This document shows positions 38,377 to 48,372 of a stretch of 64,000 bases of DNA, in pieces (the first letter of the stretch is position 1; the number at the start of each line of letters is the position of its first letter). The DNA is from Psychrobacter lutiphocae DSM 21542 (lineage in GTDB: Bacteria; Pseudomonadota; Gammaproteobacteria; Pseudomonadales; Moraxellaceae). The position numbers and the translations under genes are program-made. A model generated the notes under the pieces. The model was given only the letters and a program-made list of their open reading frames with translations. It had not been told where the DNA came from and did no database searches. The stretch lies in assembly GCF_000382145.1 (NCBI RefSeq), contig NZ_KB907632.1, forward strand, positions 1 to 64,000, read 5' to 3'.

Positions 38377-39398
38377 TGAAAAGTTTAATTCAAGTATCAC
38401 TACCAAATAATTTCTGGTCAATGATATTTGTGGTTTTCTTTATTTTAGGACTAATAGCAACCTTTATGTTGTATGGCTTGGATTACAGTACTGGTTTTAG
38501 TGGTTTAGATTTTGACTACTTACTCCGTAAGCGCTTACTCCGATTAGCCACACTTATTGTTGGCAGCGTGTGTTTAGGATTATCTGCAACAACCTTTCAA
38601 ACACTGGTAAGAAACCGTATCTTAGTGCCGTCTATCATGGGTTATGAAGCAGTATATTTGCTTTGGCAAGCATTACTATTACTCTTTTGTGGTACACAAG
38701 GTGCGATGTTATTAGGTATATCTGGGCATTTTATTATGTCTTTATTATTGATGCTCGGTTACTCGTGGATGCTACATCGTTGGCTATTGCCCAAGTGTAA
38801 AAACGATATGTTTACCTTATTATTATTCGGTTTTGTTTTAACCATGATACTCACAGCAATAACTCAATTTATTCAAATACGTATTAGTCCTAGTGAGTTC
38901 TCAATATTACAAACAGTGAGTTACACCTCTTTTAATCGTAGTCAGCCACAGACCCTACTTTATGGTGTCATCGCAGTGCTAATCGTCATATGGATAATCC
39001 GTAAAAACTTACCAATATTAGATGTCATGGCATTGGGACGAGAGCAAGCATTATCACTGGGTGTGGACTATGAGCACTATACTCGCTTATTTTTGGCATT
39101 GATTTCAATTCTAGTAGCAATATCAACTAGCCTAATTGGTCCTACTGTATTTATAGGTATCTTTATTGCCAATATCGCCTATGCCTTAGTCGCCAATCAC
39201 AAACACAGCCATAAACACAAACTCATATTACCAGTTGCTTGTTTAGTATCCATCACCTTGTTTTTAATCGCTCAGTTACTGGTTGAGCATATCTTTAATT
39301 ACAAAACCACCGTTAGTATTTTGGTGAATTTAGTATGCGGTATTTATTTTCTTTTATTAACCATACGTACAACCAAATTAAGCAAGGGTGTCGCATGA
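38376..39398 (+). CDS. Iron-siderophore ABC transporter permease (FecCD family), second
   Basis: A 340-residue permease, the partner of the preceding gene (FatC/CeuC-like position). LRKRLLRLATLIVGSVCLGLSATTFQ is reflected by KRLLRLATLIVG and SATTFQTLVRNRILVPSIMG; GPTVFIGIFIANIAYALV is the C-terminal coupling region. It overlaps both neighbours by 1 and 4 bp, a sign of translational coupling. Confidence 0.92.
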   Translation: MKSLIQVSLPNNFWSMIFVVFFILGLIATFMLYGLDYSTGFSGLDFDYLLRKRLLRLATLIVGSVCLGLSATTFQTLVRNRILVPSIMGYEAVYLLWQALLLLFCGTQGAMLLGISGHFIMSLLLMLGYSWMLHRWLLPKCKNDMFTLLLFGFVLTMILTAITQFIQIRISPSEFSILQTVSYTSFNRSQPQTLLYGVIAVLIVIWIIRKNLPILDVMALGREQALSLGVDYEHYTRLFLALISILVAISTSLIGPTVFIGIFIANIAYALVANHKHSHKHKLILPVACLVSITLFLIAQLLVEHIFNYKTTVSILVNLVCGIYFLLLTIRTTKLSKGVA

Positions 39399-40171
39399 TT
39401 AAGATTAACAATATTTGTAAACACTACGGCAAACATAAAGTTCTAAGCAATATCAACGTCAGTATACCCAAAGGTCAGATGACCTCGCTTATTGGACCAA
39501 ATGGGGCAGGAAAATCTACCTTGTTAATGATAATTGCTAAGCTATTAAATCCCACGAGCGGTGCGGTTTGGCTAGATAAACGTACAATCAATACCATTAA
39601 AACAGCCAACTTTGCTCATCTAGTTGCCACACTTCGCCAAACCAATAACTTTAATTTACGCTTAAATGTCGAAGAATTAATAGCCTTTGGACGCTTCCCA
39701 TATAGTCATGGAACATTAACGAAAGCAGACTGGCAAATTATTAATGACTCTATCGACTTTATGGGATTAGACAAACTACGTCACCGTTATATTGATGAAA
39801 TTAGTGGTGGACAACGGCAAATGGCTTTTTTGGCAATGACTATTGCACAACAAACTGATGTGTTACTTCTTGATGAACCATTGAACAATCTTGATATGAA
39901 GCACTCTGTGCAAGTTATGCAAGCACTACGACGTTTAAGTGATGAACAAGGACGTACCGTTGTATTAGTCATTCACGATATTAATTTTGCTGCCAATTAC
40001 TCGGACTTCATCATTGCGTTGAAAGATGGAGAAATTCTGTTTGATGGCGCAGTCAATAAAGTAATTAATCAAGCAAACCTAAGTGAATTATACGAGTTAG
40101 AGTTTCAAATCCATCAACTCAAATTTAATAATAATTATAAACAAGGATATTTATGCAACTACTTTATGTAG
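39395..40171 (+). CDS. Iron-siderophore ABC transporter ATP-binding protein
   Basis: A 258-residue FepC/FhuC-type ATPase. The ATG at 39395 overlaps the upstream stop (ATGA) and gives the family N-terminus MIKINNICKHYGKHKVL; the in-frame codon at 39335 lies inside the permease gene. Walker A GPNGAGKSTLL (about residue 35), signature ISGGQRQMAFLAM, Walker B LLLDEPLNNLDM and the H-loop VIHDINFA are intact. It energises the two permeases upstream. Confidence 0.95.
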   Translation: MIKINNICKHYGKHKVLSNINVSIPKGQMTSLIGPNGAGKSTLLMIIAKLLNPTSGAVWLDKRTINTIKTANFAHLVATLRQTNNFNLRLNVEELIAFGRFPYSHGTLTKADWQIINDSIDFMGLDKLRHRYIDEISGGQRQMAFLAMTIAQQTDVLLLDEPLNNLDMKHSVQVMQALRRLSDEQGRTVVLVIHDINFAANYSDFIIALKDGEILFDGAVNKVINQANLSELYELEFQIHQLKFNNNYKQGYLCNYFM

Positions 40172-40205
40172 AACGGAATAACGTAGAAAAATTGAGGATT
40201 AGAAA

Positions 40206-41240
40206 ATGGCTATAACAATAAATTTATGTAAAAAAAGCTGCTATTACATGACCTTTATACTGAGTATGATTCTCTCAATACAAGCCTGTCAAAAACCTAT
40301 TGACGACTCAACACAGCTTACAGAGCAATCTACAACAGCAGTTGAAGATACATCATTGTCTACTGAACTAAAACAAAGCTTCCCCATAACTATTAAACAT
40401 CAACTTGGTGACACCCTAATTGAAAAGAGGCCAACGAAGATAGCTGCTTTATCAATGAATGAGGTTGATTTCCTTGACCAGCTTGACGTACCTATTGCTG
40501 GCATGGTTAAAGACTTTATACCTAGTTTTTTATCAAAGTACAAAAATGACAACAATATCGTCGATTTAGGTGCAATCGTACAACCCAATATGGAACGTAT
40601 TTACACCTTACATCCTGATTTAATTTTGATAACTCCATTACAAGCTCAAAACTATGAGGAACTATCACAGATTGCACCAACCTTGCATTTTGATATTAAC
40701 TATAAAAATAGTCAAAGCGGGCATGTCACAGCCATAAAACAGCATCTGATAGCTTTGGGGCAGATTTTTAATAAAAAGGAGTTGGCCGCTCAAAAGATTA
40801 CCGAGATTGATGACAAATTAGCCCATATCAATACCATCACTCAAAAGTCGGATGATAAAGCATTAGTCATTCTGCATAACAATGGGGCATTTAGTAATTT
40901 CGGGGTACAGTCGCGTTATGGCTTTATCTTTAGCGAGTTGGGGGTTAAGCCAGCCAGCAATATAGTTGAAACCAGTTTACATGGTGAACCTATCTCTAGC
41001 GAATTTATTTTAAATGCAGACCCTGACATTTTATATATCATCGATAGAACATCCGTCATGCAGCATCAACAAGTCATTGATGCCAACAGTGTCAGTAATC
41101 CCTTACTTAAAAATACCAAAGCTTGGAAAAACGGTAAAGTGATATTTGTTAATCCAGATGCTTGGTACACCACTTCTGCTAGCCCTACTTCAATAAATAT
41201 TATTATAGATGATGTCTTAAAAGGCTATCAGTCTTTTTAA
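40206..41240 (+). CDS. Siderophore-binding periplasmic lipoprotein (FatB/CeuE-like)
   Basis: A 344-residue cluster A-8 binding protein. The N-terminal hydrophobic stretch ends in the lipobox IQAC (about residue 28), so it should be membrane-anchored. Family features: KRPTKIAALSMNEVDFLDQL, HPDLILITPLQ, LHNNGAFSNFG and NPLLKNTKAWKNGKV. Such proteins (FatB, CeuE, VctP) bind catecholate or mixed ferric siderophores; the actual ligand cannot be read from sequence. GAGGA lies 9 nt before the ATG. Confidence 0.9.
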   Translation: MAITINLCKKSCYYMTFILSMILSIQACQKPIDDSTQLTEQSTTAVEDTSLSTELKQSFPITIKHQLGDTLIEKRPTKIAALSMNEVDFLDQLDVPIAGMVKDFIPSFLSKYKNDNNIVDLGAIVQPNMERIYTLHPDLILITPLQAQNYEELSQIAPTLHFDINYKNSQSGHVTAIKQHLIALGQIFNKKELAAQKITEIDDKLAHINTITQKSDDKALVILHNNGAFSNFGVQSRYGFIFSELGVKPASNIVETSLHGEPISSEFILNADPDILYIIDRTSVMQHQQVIDANSVSNPLLKNTKAWKNGKVIFVNPDAWYTTSASPTSINIIIDDVLKGYQSF

Positions 41241-41274
41241 AACTCACCCAATTAACTAAACAATAGGAACATTC

Positions 41275-43488
41275 ATGTATTTATCAAATGACAAAAACTG
41301 CACAAAAAACTCCTCTAAAGATAAGGTTAGATTACAACGAAATTTTATCATTTCTTCAAAGATTACTTTTATATATAGTTCGGTCCTAGGGGCATTCATC
41401 ATTTTAAGTCCGTGTGCTAGCGCTCAAAACCAACCTAATACTGGAACTGAGTTACCAAGCGCAGTATTTCCTAAAATTACAGTAATCGCAGAAGTAAATG
41501 GTCCGATATCTTATGCTGGAGAACAAGTCTCTTATATCAATCATCTCGGCTTGTTAGGTAATAAAGATATTTTAGAAACTCCTTTTAATACCATAAGCTA
41601 CACTGAAAAATTTATTAAGGATACCCAAGCAACAGAAATTACCGATATTATCACCCACACCGACCCTTCGGTATATAGCAGTAACATTAATGGGCAGAAC
41701 CTTGAATATTACAACATTCGCGGCTTTACCCAAACTGCTAATGATGTAAGTGTAAGTGGGCTTTATGGTATTGCACCTTATTATCGTAGTACGCCAGAAA
41801 TGTATGAACAAGTTGAAGTACTAAAAGGACCGTCTGCCATGCTAAATGGAATGGCGCCAACAGGCTCGGTTGGCGGTACAGTTAACTTAGTTCCCAAACG
41901 AGCCAACGACATCCCATTGACCCAAGTTACTGCAAGGTATTTATCAGACTCACAGCTTGGAGGTCATGTCGATATTGGACGACGCTTTGGTGATGATAAC
42001 CAGTTTGGCGTTCGTTTTAATGGGGTGTATCGAGATGGTGATACCACCACAGATAAACAATCACAAGAAACGCAATTTGCATCGTTAGCTCTTGATTATC
42101 GTGGTGATAATGCACGAGTAAGTTTAGATGCATATGATAGCCAAGAATACGTTAATGCACCTACACGAGGTATTCAACTTGCGCCAAATGTACCACTCCC
42201 AAAATTACCTGATGCCAATACCTCATTAAATCCTACTTGGGCATATAACGACTCGCACGATAAAGGACTAATGCTACAGGGTGAGTACGATTTTTCTAAT
42301 AGTACAACTGCTTATGTCAGGGCTGGTCGTAGTAAAACAGCATTTGAATCCCAAAGTGCATCACAGGCAACGGTTATCAATGAGGCAGGAGACTACAAGA
42401 CCTCGCTAGGTGAAGTGGCTGATGATTGGCAAAGAGACTCATATGAGATTGGTGTGCAAAGTGACTTTAAAATAGCTGAGATCAACCATCAACTTGCGGT
42501 GAATGCAACCAAATATAAAGAAGATCACAATTTAAATGCCCGTTTTATAAGTGGGTTGGATGTGACTACTAATATTTATAATCCAGTATGGCCAGCATTT
42601 AATGAGCCTCTCATTGCACCAGCACTGCTCAACACTAAAACAGATTTAACCAGCTTCGGCATTGCCGATACCTTGTCTTTTGCTGAAGATAAGTATCAAC
42701 TTACCTTAGGAGTACGCCATCAACAAGTTGAAGTAAATCAAACAGGGCTACTAGCATCAGGTAATGACTATGATGAAAGCGCCATCACGCCTTCTGTGGC
42801 TTTCTTAACTAAGATTAATGAGAATACTTCAGTTTACGGAAATTATATTGAAGGATTAAGTCAGGGCGCCACTGCACCTACTACCGCCACAAACGCTGGC
42901 GAAACATTCGCTCCTTATAAAACCAAACAAAAAGAGATTGGGATAAAGTACGATATGGGTGAATTCGCCCATACTCTCAGCTTATTTGAGATTAAAAAAC
43001 CCATCAGTTATCTTGACCCTAGTAGCAATGTATTTTCGTTCGATGGAGAGCAACGCAACCGAGGAGTTGAGTGGGGCTTTTTTGGAAAACCTATATCTGA
43101 TATTACCTTAATGGGTGGTGTCACCTATATTGATGCCGAACAAATCAAAGGAAATAATGCTGGTAAAGAAGCTGTAGCTGTACCGAAATGGCAAGGCAAG
43201 CTAGGAATCGAATGGGCTCAACCTTATGTACCTAATTTGACCTTAACCGCTAATGCCACCGTAGTAGCAGAGCAATACATTGATGCTAATAATGATGTTT
43301 CCATACCGAGTTATACCTTATTGGATGTGGGAGCTCGTTATGAAACTTCTTTAAGGCAATATCCATTGACTTTGCGTGGTGTGGTTAAAAACGTCACCGA
43401 CAAGCATTATTGGGCAAAACCCTATTATCAAAGCCTTGGTATCGGTGAACCTCGTACTGCTATGGTATCAGCGACTTTTGATTTTTAA
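41275..43488 (+). CDS. TonB-dependent siderophore receptor
   Basis: A 737-residue outer-membrane receptor. A long basic N-terminus precedes the signal core and ASA cleavage near residue 51. The plug domain (about 85-215) shows TPFNTISYTEKFIKD, YNIRGFTQTANDVSV, VEVLKGPSAMLNGMAP and GGTVNLVPKRA. A 22-strand barrel follows, with the C-terminal RGVVKNVTDKHYWAKPYY and terminal Phe (SATFDF). I see no N-terminal signalling (FecA-like) domain, so regulation should be through Fur and the AraC-type protein rather than an ECF sigma factor. AGGA lies 6 nt before the ATG. Confidence 0.95.
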   Translation: MYLSNDKNCTKNSSKDKVRLQRNFIISSKITFIYSSVLGAFIILSPCASAQNQPNTGTELPSAVFPKITVIAEVNGPISYAGEQVSYINHLGLLGNKDILETPFNTISYTEKFIKDTQATEITDIITHTDPSVYSSNINGQNLEYYNIRGFTQTANDVSVSGLYGIAPYYRSTPEMYEQVEVLKGPSAMLNGMAPTGSVGGTVNLVPKRANDIPLTQVTARYLSDSQLGGHVDIGRRFGDDNQFGVRFNGVYRDGDTTTDKQSQETQFASLALDYRGDNARVSLDAYDSQEYVNAPTRGIQLAPNVPLPKLPDANTSLNPTWAYNDSHDKGLMLQGEYDFSNSTTAYVRAGRSKTAFESQSASQATVINEAGDYKTSLGEVADDWQRDSYEIGVQSDFKIAEINHQLAVNATKYKEDHNLNARFISGLDVTTNIYNPVWPAFNEPLIAPALLNTKTDLTSFGIADTLSFAEDKYQLTLGVRHQQVEVNQTGLLASGNDYDESAITPSVAFLTKINENTSVYGNYIEGLSQGATAPTTATNAGETFAPYKTKQKEIGIKYDMGEFAHTLSLFEIKKPISYLDPSSNVFSFDGEQRNRGVEWGFFGKPISDITLMGGVTYIDAEQIKGNNAGKEAVAVPKWQGKLGIEWAQPYVPNLTLTANATVVAEQYIDANNDVSIPSYTLLDVGARYETSLRQYPLTLRGVVKNVTDKHYWAKPYYQSLGIGEPRTAMVSATFDF

Positions 43489-43519
43489 CTTTTAAATGGA
43501 ACTTAATAGGGGCAGAAAC

Positions 43520-43840
43520 ATGACTTTAAAAATAAATAACATCAGTAATGAGCTCAACAATATCACCGAGTTTTGGCAACCTAAGACGATTACTACATTC
43601 AACCAAATGCAAATAAAAATGGCGAGGCTTAAAAACGATTATGACTGGCACAATCATAAATATGAAGATAAGCTATTTTATGTGATAGCTGGACAATTGT
43701 TTATAAAGCTAAAATATGATGATAAAAATGTGACCGTCAAAGTAAATGCAGGTGAGTTGGTCGTTGTTCCCAAAAATACACTTCATAAGCCGTTTGCGCC
43801 TGTTGAGGCTAGTGTGCTATTTTTTGAACCACTAAGTTAA
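43520..43840 (+). CDS. Small cupin protein at the end of the siderophore locus
   Basis: A 106-residue single-domain cupin. I use the ATG at 43520 (AGGGG at 8 nt) rather than that at 43496. Motif 1 is DWHNHKYEDKLFYVIAG, giving the HxH...E metal ligands (about residues 46-52); motif 2 is GELVVVPKNTLHKP with its His. It starts 31 bp after the receptor gene and precedes a terminator, so it is the last gene of the operon. The role is unknown; metal or siderophore-derived ligand handling is a guess from context. Confidence 0.85.
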   Translation: MTLKINNISNELNNITEFWQPKTITTFNQMQIKMARLKNDYDWHNHKYEDKLFYVIAGQLFIKLKYDDKNVTVKVNAGELVVVPKNTLHKPFAPVEASVLFFEPLS

Positions 43841-43868
43841 TCATTTTTTAGCAAATGAGCATCAAATA

Positions 43869-43910
43869 AATAGGGTCTATTGAAGTCTCAACAGACCCTA
43901 TTATATTTTT
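43869..43910. terminator. Terminator after the siderophore operon
   Basis: The perfect 10-bp stem AATAGGGTCT/AGACCCTATT with a 14-nt loop is followed by ATATTTTT. It lies between the convergent cupin and aminopeptidase genes. Confidence 0.8.
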
Positions 43911-43970
43911 AGATATCGTACAGAAAAATAATCTAAAACTTAAGCTATAAATAAATATAAAACATTTAAA

Positions 43971-45821
43971 CTAAATAGCCTTTGTACGCTCAGTCAACCA
44001 AGCCAAAGCGTCTCCCTCTACACGATCTTTTAGCTCATTGTAGACGTGACTGTGATACTCATTTAACCAGTCGATATCTTCTTGATTGAGCACGCTTGGG
44101 TCAACCAAACGGGTGTCGATTGGGCACAGGGTGACTGTTTCGAAGTGTAGATAGTGGCCAAATTCGGTTTCTTCTGGGGTTGGAACAGGTTGGTTGATAA
44201 CCAAATTTTCGATACGAACGCCCCAACGACCTTCACGATATAGACCTGGCTCATTGCTGGTAAACATGCCGACTTTCATCGCACGCTCTGGCGGTGTGGT
44301 GGCGCTGTAAGCAATGACTTGTGGGCCTTCATGGACGTTGAGGAAGTAGCCAACGCCATGACCGGTACCATGTCCATAGTCACGTTGCGCCTGCCATAGT
44401 GGTGCACGGCAGATGGCGTCAATCAATGGTGAGGCGATGCCATCTGGGAAGCAAGCTCTGGCAAGGGCGATGTGCGCTTTTAGGACGATGCTAAAGTCAC
44501 GTTTTTGCATGTTATTGACGTTGCCGATGCCGACCACACGGGTGATGTCTGTGGTGCCATTTTGGTATTGGGCGCCTGAGTCGATAAGCAATAGACCGTC
44601 GCCGTCAAGGTAGCTAAACTTGTCTTCGGTGGCACGATAATGTGGCAATGCACCGTTCTCATTAAAGCCGGCGATGGTTGGGAAGCTTGGTGACACATAG
44701 TGTGGCTGCTTGCTACGCACCTCGATAAGCATGCTGTCAACGTCTAGTTCGCTTAAGCGTTCGCCTTGGTTTAAGCGATTTTCAAACTTACTGAAAAATT
44801 GACACAAAGCAGCACCATCTTGACGCATGGCTTCACGGATGTGCTCAATATCTTGTTCTGATTTAACTGATTTTAATAGGCTGCTTGGCGCAATGCTCTC
44901 AATCATGCCAATGTCATCGGCTAAGTCGTTTAAGGTGCCCACCGCCACTTTATTCGGATCCAATAGTAGCAAGTCTTCTGGCGTTAACTCGCCTAGCGCT
45001 GATTGTACTTGCTCGTATTCAGCAACTTTAATGCCAGCGTCGGCAAGTAATTTGGCAATATCAGCACTGACCTTATTGGTGTCCACATATAAGGTGGCAC
45101 TGTCGGCACTGATCAGCATGTGTGCCAAAAATACGGGGTTATAGTCGACATCATTGCCACGTAAGTTGGTTAACCAAGCAATGTCATCTAGGCTTGAAAT
45201 CAGATGATGCGTCACTTCTAACTGTTGCATTTGCGCACGCACGTCGGCCAGTTTTTCTTTTGCAGATTGTGAGACAAACTGGGCATCATGGGTGTACAGT
45301 GGTGCGCTTGGCAGGGCTGGACGGTCTTCCCAGATTTGGCTTAATAAATCTTCTTCTGTAATCAGACGAATACCGTAGTCTTCATCTTCATTGTCATCCT
45401 CATTATCATGGTCTTCTGCGGTATCTGCAAAAGCGGCCAACAGTCTGTCTTGCTCAGCCAGCGACAGCACATTGCCATCAATGGCGATGCTATCCCCTGC
45501 TTTTAGATTAGCAGCCAACCAGTCGGCATGATTGGGCGCACCGGATTGTAGCTTTTGTAGCTCAATGCCTGTGCCCTCTAGCTGATCAGCAGCTTGTACC
45601 CAGTAGCGGCTGTCTGCCCACAGACCTGCAAAGTCTTCAGTAACCACTAGCGTCCCTACTGAGCCAGTAAAGCCAGATAACCACTGGCGCCCTTGCCAAT
45701 ATCCTGGTAGATATTCTGATAAATGCGGATCTGCTGATGGCACAATGATCGCATTGATATCATTGGCTTTCATCACATCACGTAGGTTGCTGATGCGTTG
45801 TTGAATGACTGTTTTGCTCAT
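43971..45821 (-). CDS. Xaa-Pro aminopeptidase (M24B, XPNPEP1-like)
   Basis: A 616-residue three-domain aminopeptidase P that removes an N-terminal residue preceding proline. The long form with two creatinase-like N-terminal domains resembles eukaryotic XPNPEP1 more than E. coli PepP (441). Metal ligands are visible: LLIDSGAQYQNGTTDITR (two Asp, about residues 415-430), HGTGHGVGYFLNVHEGP (His), SNEPGLY (Glu) and RIENLV (Glu). An acidic run EDHDNEDDNEDEDYG (about 136-150) is an unusual insertion in the second domain. Cytoplasmic, no signal peptide. Confidence 0.93.
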   Translation of the reverse strand: MSKTVIQQRISNLRDVMKANDINAIIVPSADPHLSEYLPGYWQGRQWLSGFTGSVGTLVVTEDFAGLWADSRYWVQAADQLEGTGIELQKLQSGAPNHADWLAANLKAGDSIAIDGNVLSLAEQDRLLAAFADTAEDHDNEDDNEDEDYGIRLITEEDLLSQIWEDRPALPSAPLYTHDAQFVSQSAKEKLADVRAQMQQLEVTHHLISSLDDIAWLTNLRGNDVDYNPVFLAHMLISADSATLYVDTNKVSADIAKLLADAGIKVAEYEQVQSALGELTPEDLLLLDPNKVAVGTLNDLADDIGMIESIAPSSLLKSVKSEQDIEHIREAMRQDGAALCQFFSKFENRLNQGERLSELDVDSMLIEVRSKQPHYVSPSFPTIAGFNENGALPHYRATEDKFSYLDGDGLLLIDSGAQYQNGTTDITRVVGIGNVNNMQKRDFSIVLKAHIALARACFPDGIASPLIDAICRAPLWQAQRDYGHGTGHGVGYFLNVHEGPQVIAYSATTPPERAMKVGMFTSNEPGLYREGRWGVRIENLVINQPVPTPEETEFGHYLHFETVTLCPIDTRLVDPSVLNQEDIDWLNEYHSHVYNELKDRVEGDALAWLTERTKAI

Positions 45822-45914
45822 AATGTCCTCTGTTTGTCTTATCTGTATTTTGTCGATGTTTTCACTTATAAAATTCTGTATTAGCTTATTATCTTTATTA
45901 CCTTATTAAAAGGT

Positions 45915-45956
45915 AAAAACGTGCTACCACAATTATGGTAACACGTTTTGTTTTTT
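45915..45956 (-). terminator. Terminator after the POT transporter gene
   Basis: The stem AAAACGTG plus TACCA pairs with TGGTA plus CACGTTTT (one mismatch each side), with A- and T-rich flanks. It can act in both directions and separates the POT gene from the aminopeptidase gene. Confidence 0.82.
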
Positions 45957-46060
45957 GAACCGTTTTCAGTTAGTAAATGTAGGGCTTAAACACTCACTGC
46001 CAACGGTTAAAAAGATTAATGATTAAAAATATTAACGATCAAACCATTATCCATCAACCA

Positions 46061-47635
46061 TCAACCATTATTATCTCTGATCTTATCTTCCGCTTCACTG
46101 CGATCCAACATGGCTCTTACCGGTTTAGCAACTGCCAATAAAAGCACAGCGGTCACCACTAAGAAGATAACCATGGTCTTAAACAAGTCTGGCAACCCAT
46201 CAATGGTGTCAGCAGAGACATGCCCACCAAAGAAGGCAGCCACTAAGTTACCCATCGCATAAGAGGTGAAAAACAACCCCATCATTTGTCCCTGCATGCC
46301 TTTTGGTGCCAACTTAGTCATCGACGATAAGCCCACTGGACTCAATGCCAATTCCCCTAGGGTTAATAATAATAAACTACTGGTTAACCATAAGGGCGAT
46401 ACCAAAGTGCCTGGGCTGGCGACCACTGCTTTGGCGGCAAAAATCATCACTCCAAAACCAGCAGCGGCCAGTAACATACCGATGGCAAACTTAGTCATAC
46501 TATTGGGCTCAAGTCCACGGCTGCCCAGCTTCACCCAAAGAATACTGACAATAGGTGCCAATAGCAAAATAAAAATCGGGTTTAATGACTGAAACCAGAT
46601 ACTTGGAATACTAAAGCCCATCACATCCAGATTGGTATAGCGATCTGCAAATAAGTTAAAAGAGGTCGGTTGCTGCTCAAAGCTAGACCAGAATAAGGTT
46701 GAGCCAATAATCAGTAAGAAACAAATCAGCAGGCGCAGTTTATCGCTCTTATCTAACTTAGGCGCAATAAACATATAGGCAAAATATAAAACCACCATAC
46801 CAGCAATGACATAGGTCATATATTCCGCAACCATAGAGGGATTAAATGGCATGATGCCTGTCGCAATCAAGACGATCAGTGCCACCAAAGCAGCCATAAA
46901 TATGCCCACCCAACGCCCAATATTTTGATACTGGCTATTGGGTAGCTCCCACGAAGCTGTGATGCCTTTTGCTCGTGCATAACGCTTTAAGTTTTTGCGT
47001 GCAGCAAAGCGGTATACCAACAGTGAAATTAACATCCCGATACCACCGACGCCAAAGCCAACATGCCACATCTGGCGCTCTTGGAACATACCAACAATCA
47101 ATGCCGCAACCAATGCACCAATATTGATACCCATATAAAACAAGGTAAATCCAGCATCACGGCGAGTGTCACCCTCTTGATACAGCGCCCCAACCATGAC
47201 CGAAATACAGGTCTTAAATAAACCTGAACCCAGCACAATGCAGGTCAAACCAATAAAGAATAGTGACATACCCATAAAAGCAGACAAGGCAATGCACAAA
47301 TGACCTAAGCCAATGATAATACTGCCCCACCATAATGCCCGCTCTTGCCCAAGCCAGTTGTCTGCCAGCCAGCCACCTGGTACCGCAGCCAGATATAATG
47401 TGCCTGCAAAGATACCGTAGATCGCAGACGCTGTGGCATCATCAAAACCAAAGCCACCACTACTGACAGATGCCACCATGAATAACACTAATAGGGGACG
47501 AATACTATAATATGAAAATCGCTCCCACATCTCGGTAAAAAACAAAGATCGCAGTGGCTGTGGGTGTCCCATAAATCCATTATCAAGCGCTTCAAACTCA
47601 GCTGAAGGCTTGGGTGATTGTGATTCTATACTCAT
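46061..47635 (-). CDS. POT-family proton-dependent oligopeptide transporter
   Basis: A 524-residue member of the PTR2/POT family (about 14 membrane helices) that imports di- and tripeptides with protons. The ExxERFxYY motif is present (TEMWERFSYYSIRPLL, about residues 34-49), as are GGWLADNWLGQERALWWG and FTLFYMGINIGALVA, the two PTR2 signatures. I use the ATG at 47635 with AAGGA at 9 nt; ATG codons at 47644 and 47671 are in frame but poorly placed. The window also carries an oligopeptide ABC system (60181 onward). Confidence 0.93.
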   Translation of the reverse strand: MSIESQSPKPSAEFEALDNGFMGHPQPLRSLFFTEMWERFSYYSIRPLLVLFMVASVSSGGFGFDDATASAIYGIFAGTLYLAAVPGGWLADNWLGQERALWWGSIIIGLGHLCIALSAFMGMSLFFIGLTCIVLGSGLFKTCISVMVGALYQEGDTRRDAGFTLFYMGINIGALVAALIVGMFQERQMWHVGFGVGGIGMLISLLVYRFAARKNLKRYARAKGITASWELPNSQYQNIGRWVGIFMAALVALIVLIATGIMPFNPSMVAEYMTYVIAGMVVLYFAYMFIAPKLDKSDKLRLLICFLLIIGSTLFWSSFEQQPTSFNLFADRYTNLDVMGFSIPSIWFQSLNPIFILLLAPIVSILWVKLGSRGLEPNSMTKFAIGMLLAAAGFGVMIFAAKAVVASPGTLVSPLWLTSSLLLLTLGELALSPVGLSSMTKLAPKGMQGQMMGLFFTSYAMGNLVAAFFGGHVSADTIDGLPDLFKTMVIFLVVTAVLLLAVAKPVRAMLDRSEAEDKIRDNNG

Positions 47636-47751
47636 AATTTTCATTCCTTGCCTGTCGGTGTTTGCAAACATGCTAAAAAATAAGATGATATATTCATGTT
47701 CAAACGGTTAAATTCATATAGGATAAAAAAAGCCATATAGACTAAAAACAG

Positions 47752-47790
47752 AAAAAGCCCGCTTAATCCATTGATTAAACGGGCTTTTTT
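47752..47790. terminator. Strong bidirectional terminator
   Basis: AAAAAGCCCGCTTAATC, loop CATT, GATTAAACGGGCTTTTTT forms a stem of 13 bp with one mismatch. Ends the minus-strand transcript of the acidic membrane protein gene. Confidence 0.92.
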
Positions 47791-47952
47791 AATAGTTCTA
47801 CTCTGGGTTATCTGACTTGATAGTATGACAAAATAGACTGGTCAGAAGCTGATAATAAACCTGTATTAACAACTGACTAACGCGACTACGTGGCTGGTTG
47901 CAAGCAGCAACAGCCAGCTTGCGTATTAGACAACTAATAACCAAACCTAAAA

Positions 47953-48372
47953 CTACTGAGCTATTTCTTCTTCAGTAGCTTCATCTGCCACCTCTACTTC
48001 AACAGTATCATCTGCGGCATCAGCAGTAACTTCCGTAGTGGCTTCGACCGCTGCTGCAGTGGCTTGAGCGCTACTAGAGTCTGCATTGTCTGCAACGACT
48101 TCGGCAATATCCATATCATTTGCAGCACCTGCTTCTGCTACCATTTCTTCTGCCGCAGCTTCTTCTGTGGTAGGCGCTTCAGATGCTTCTGCTGTTGCCT
48201 CTTCTGCGACTTCTGTTACCTCTTCTACGGCAGATTCAGGCTCAACATGACTGCCTGCTGGGCGTAAGAAAGCAGAAATAGCAATCAGAAGAACGAGGGC
48301 CAAAAAAACAACTGTGCCAATCAGTGCGTAGGTAAATTCTTTCTTCGGTTTATTTTGGCTTGCATCTGCCAT
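47953..48372 (-). CDS. Single-span membrane protein with acidic Ala/Glu tail
   Basis: A 139-residue protein of unknown function. A short Lys-rich N-terminus (MADASQNKPKK) precedes one membrane helix (about residues 14-34, YALIGTVVFLALVLLIAI). The remaining about 100 residues are almost only Ala, Glu, Asp, Val and Thr. Charge distribution predicts the acidic tail outside, in the periplasm. Composition recalls the Ala-rich lipoprotein at 1138, but I see no real alignment. The spacer upstream (48373-48666) has nothing clear except a weak hairpin. Confidence 0.7.
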   Translation of the reverse strand: MADASQNKPKKEFTYALIGTVVFLALVLLIAISAFLRPAGSHVEPESAVEEVTEVAEEATAEASEAPTTEEAAAEEMVAEAGAANDMDIAEVVADNADSSSAQATAAAVEATTEVTADAADDTVEVEVADEATEEEIAQ

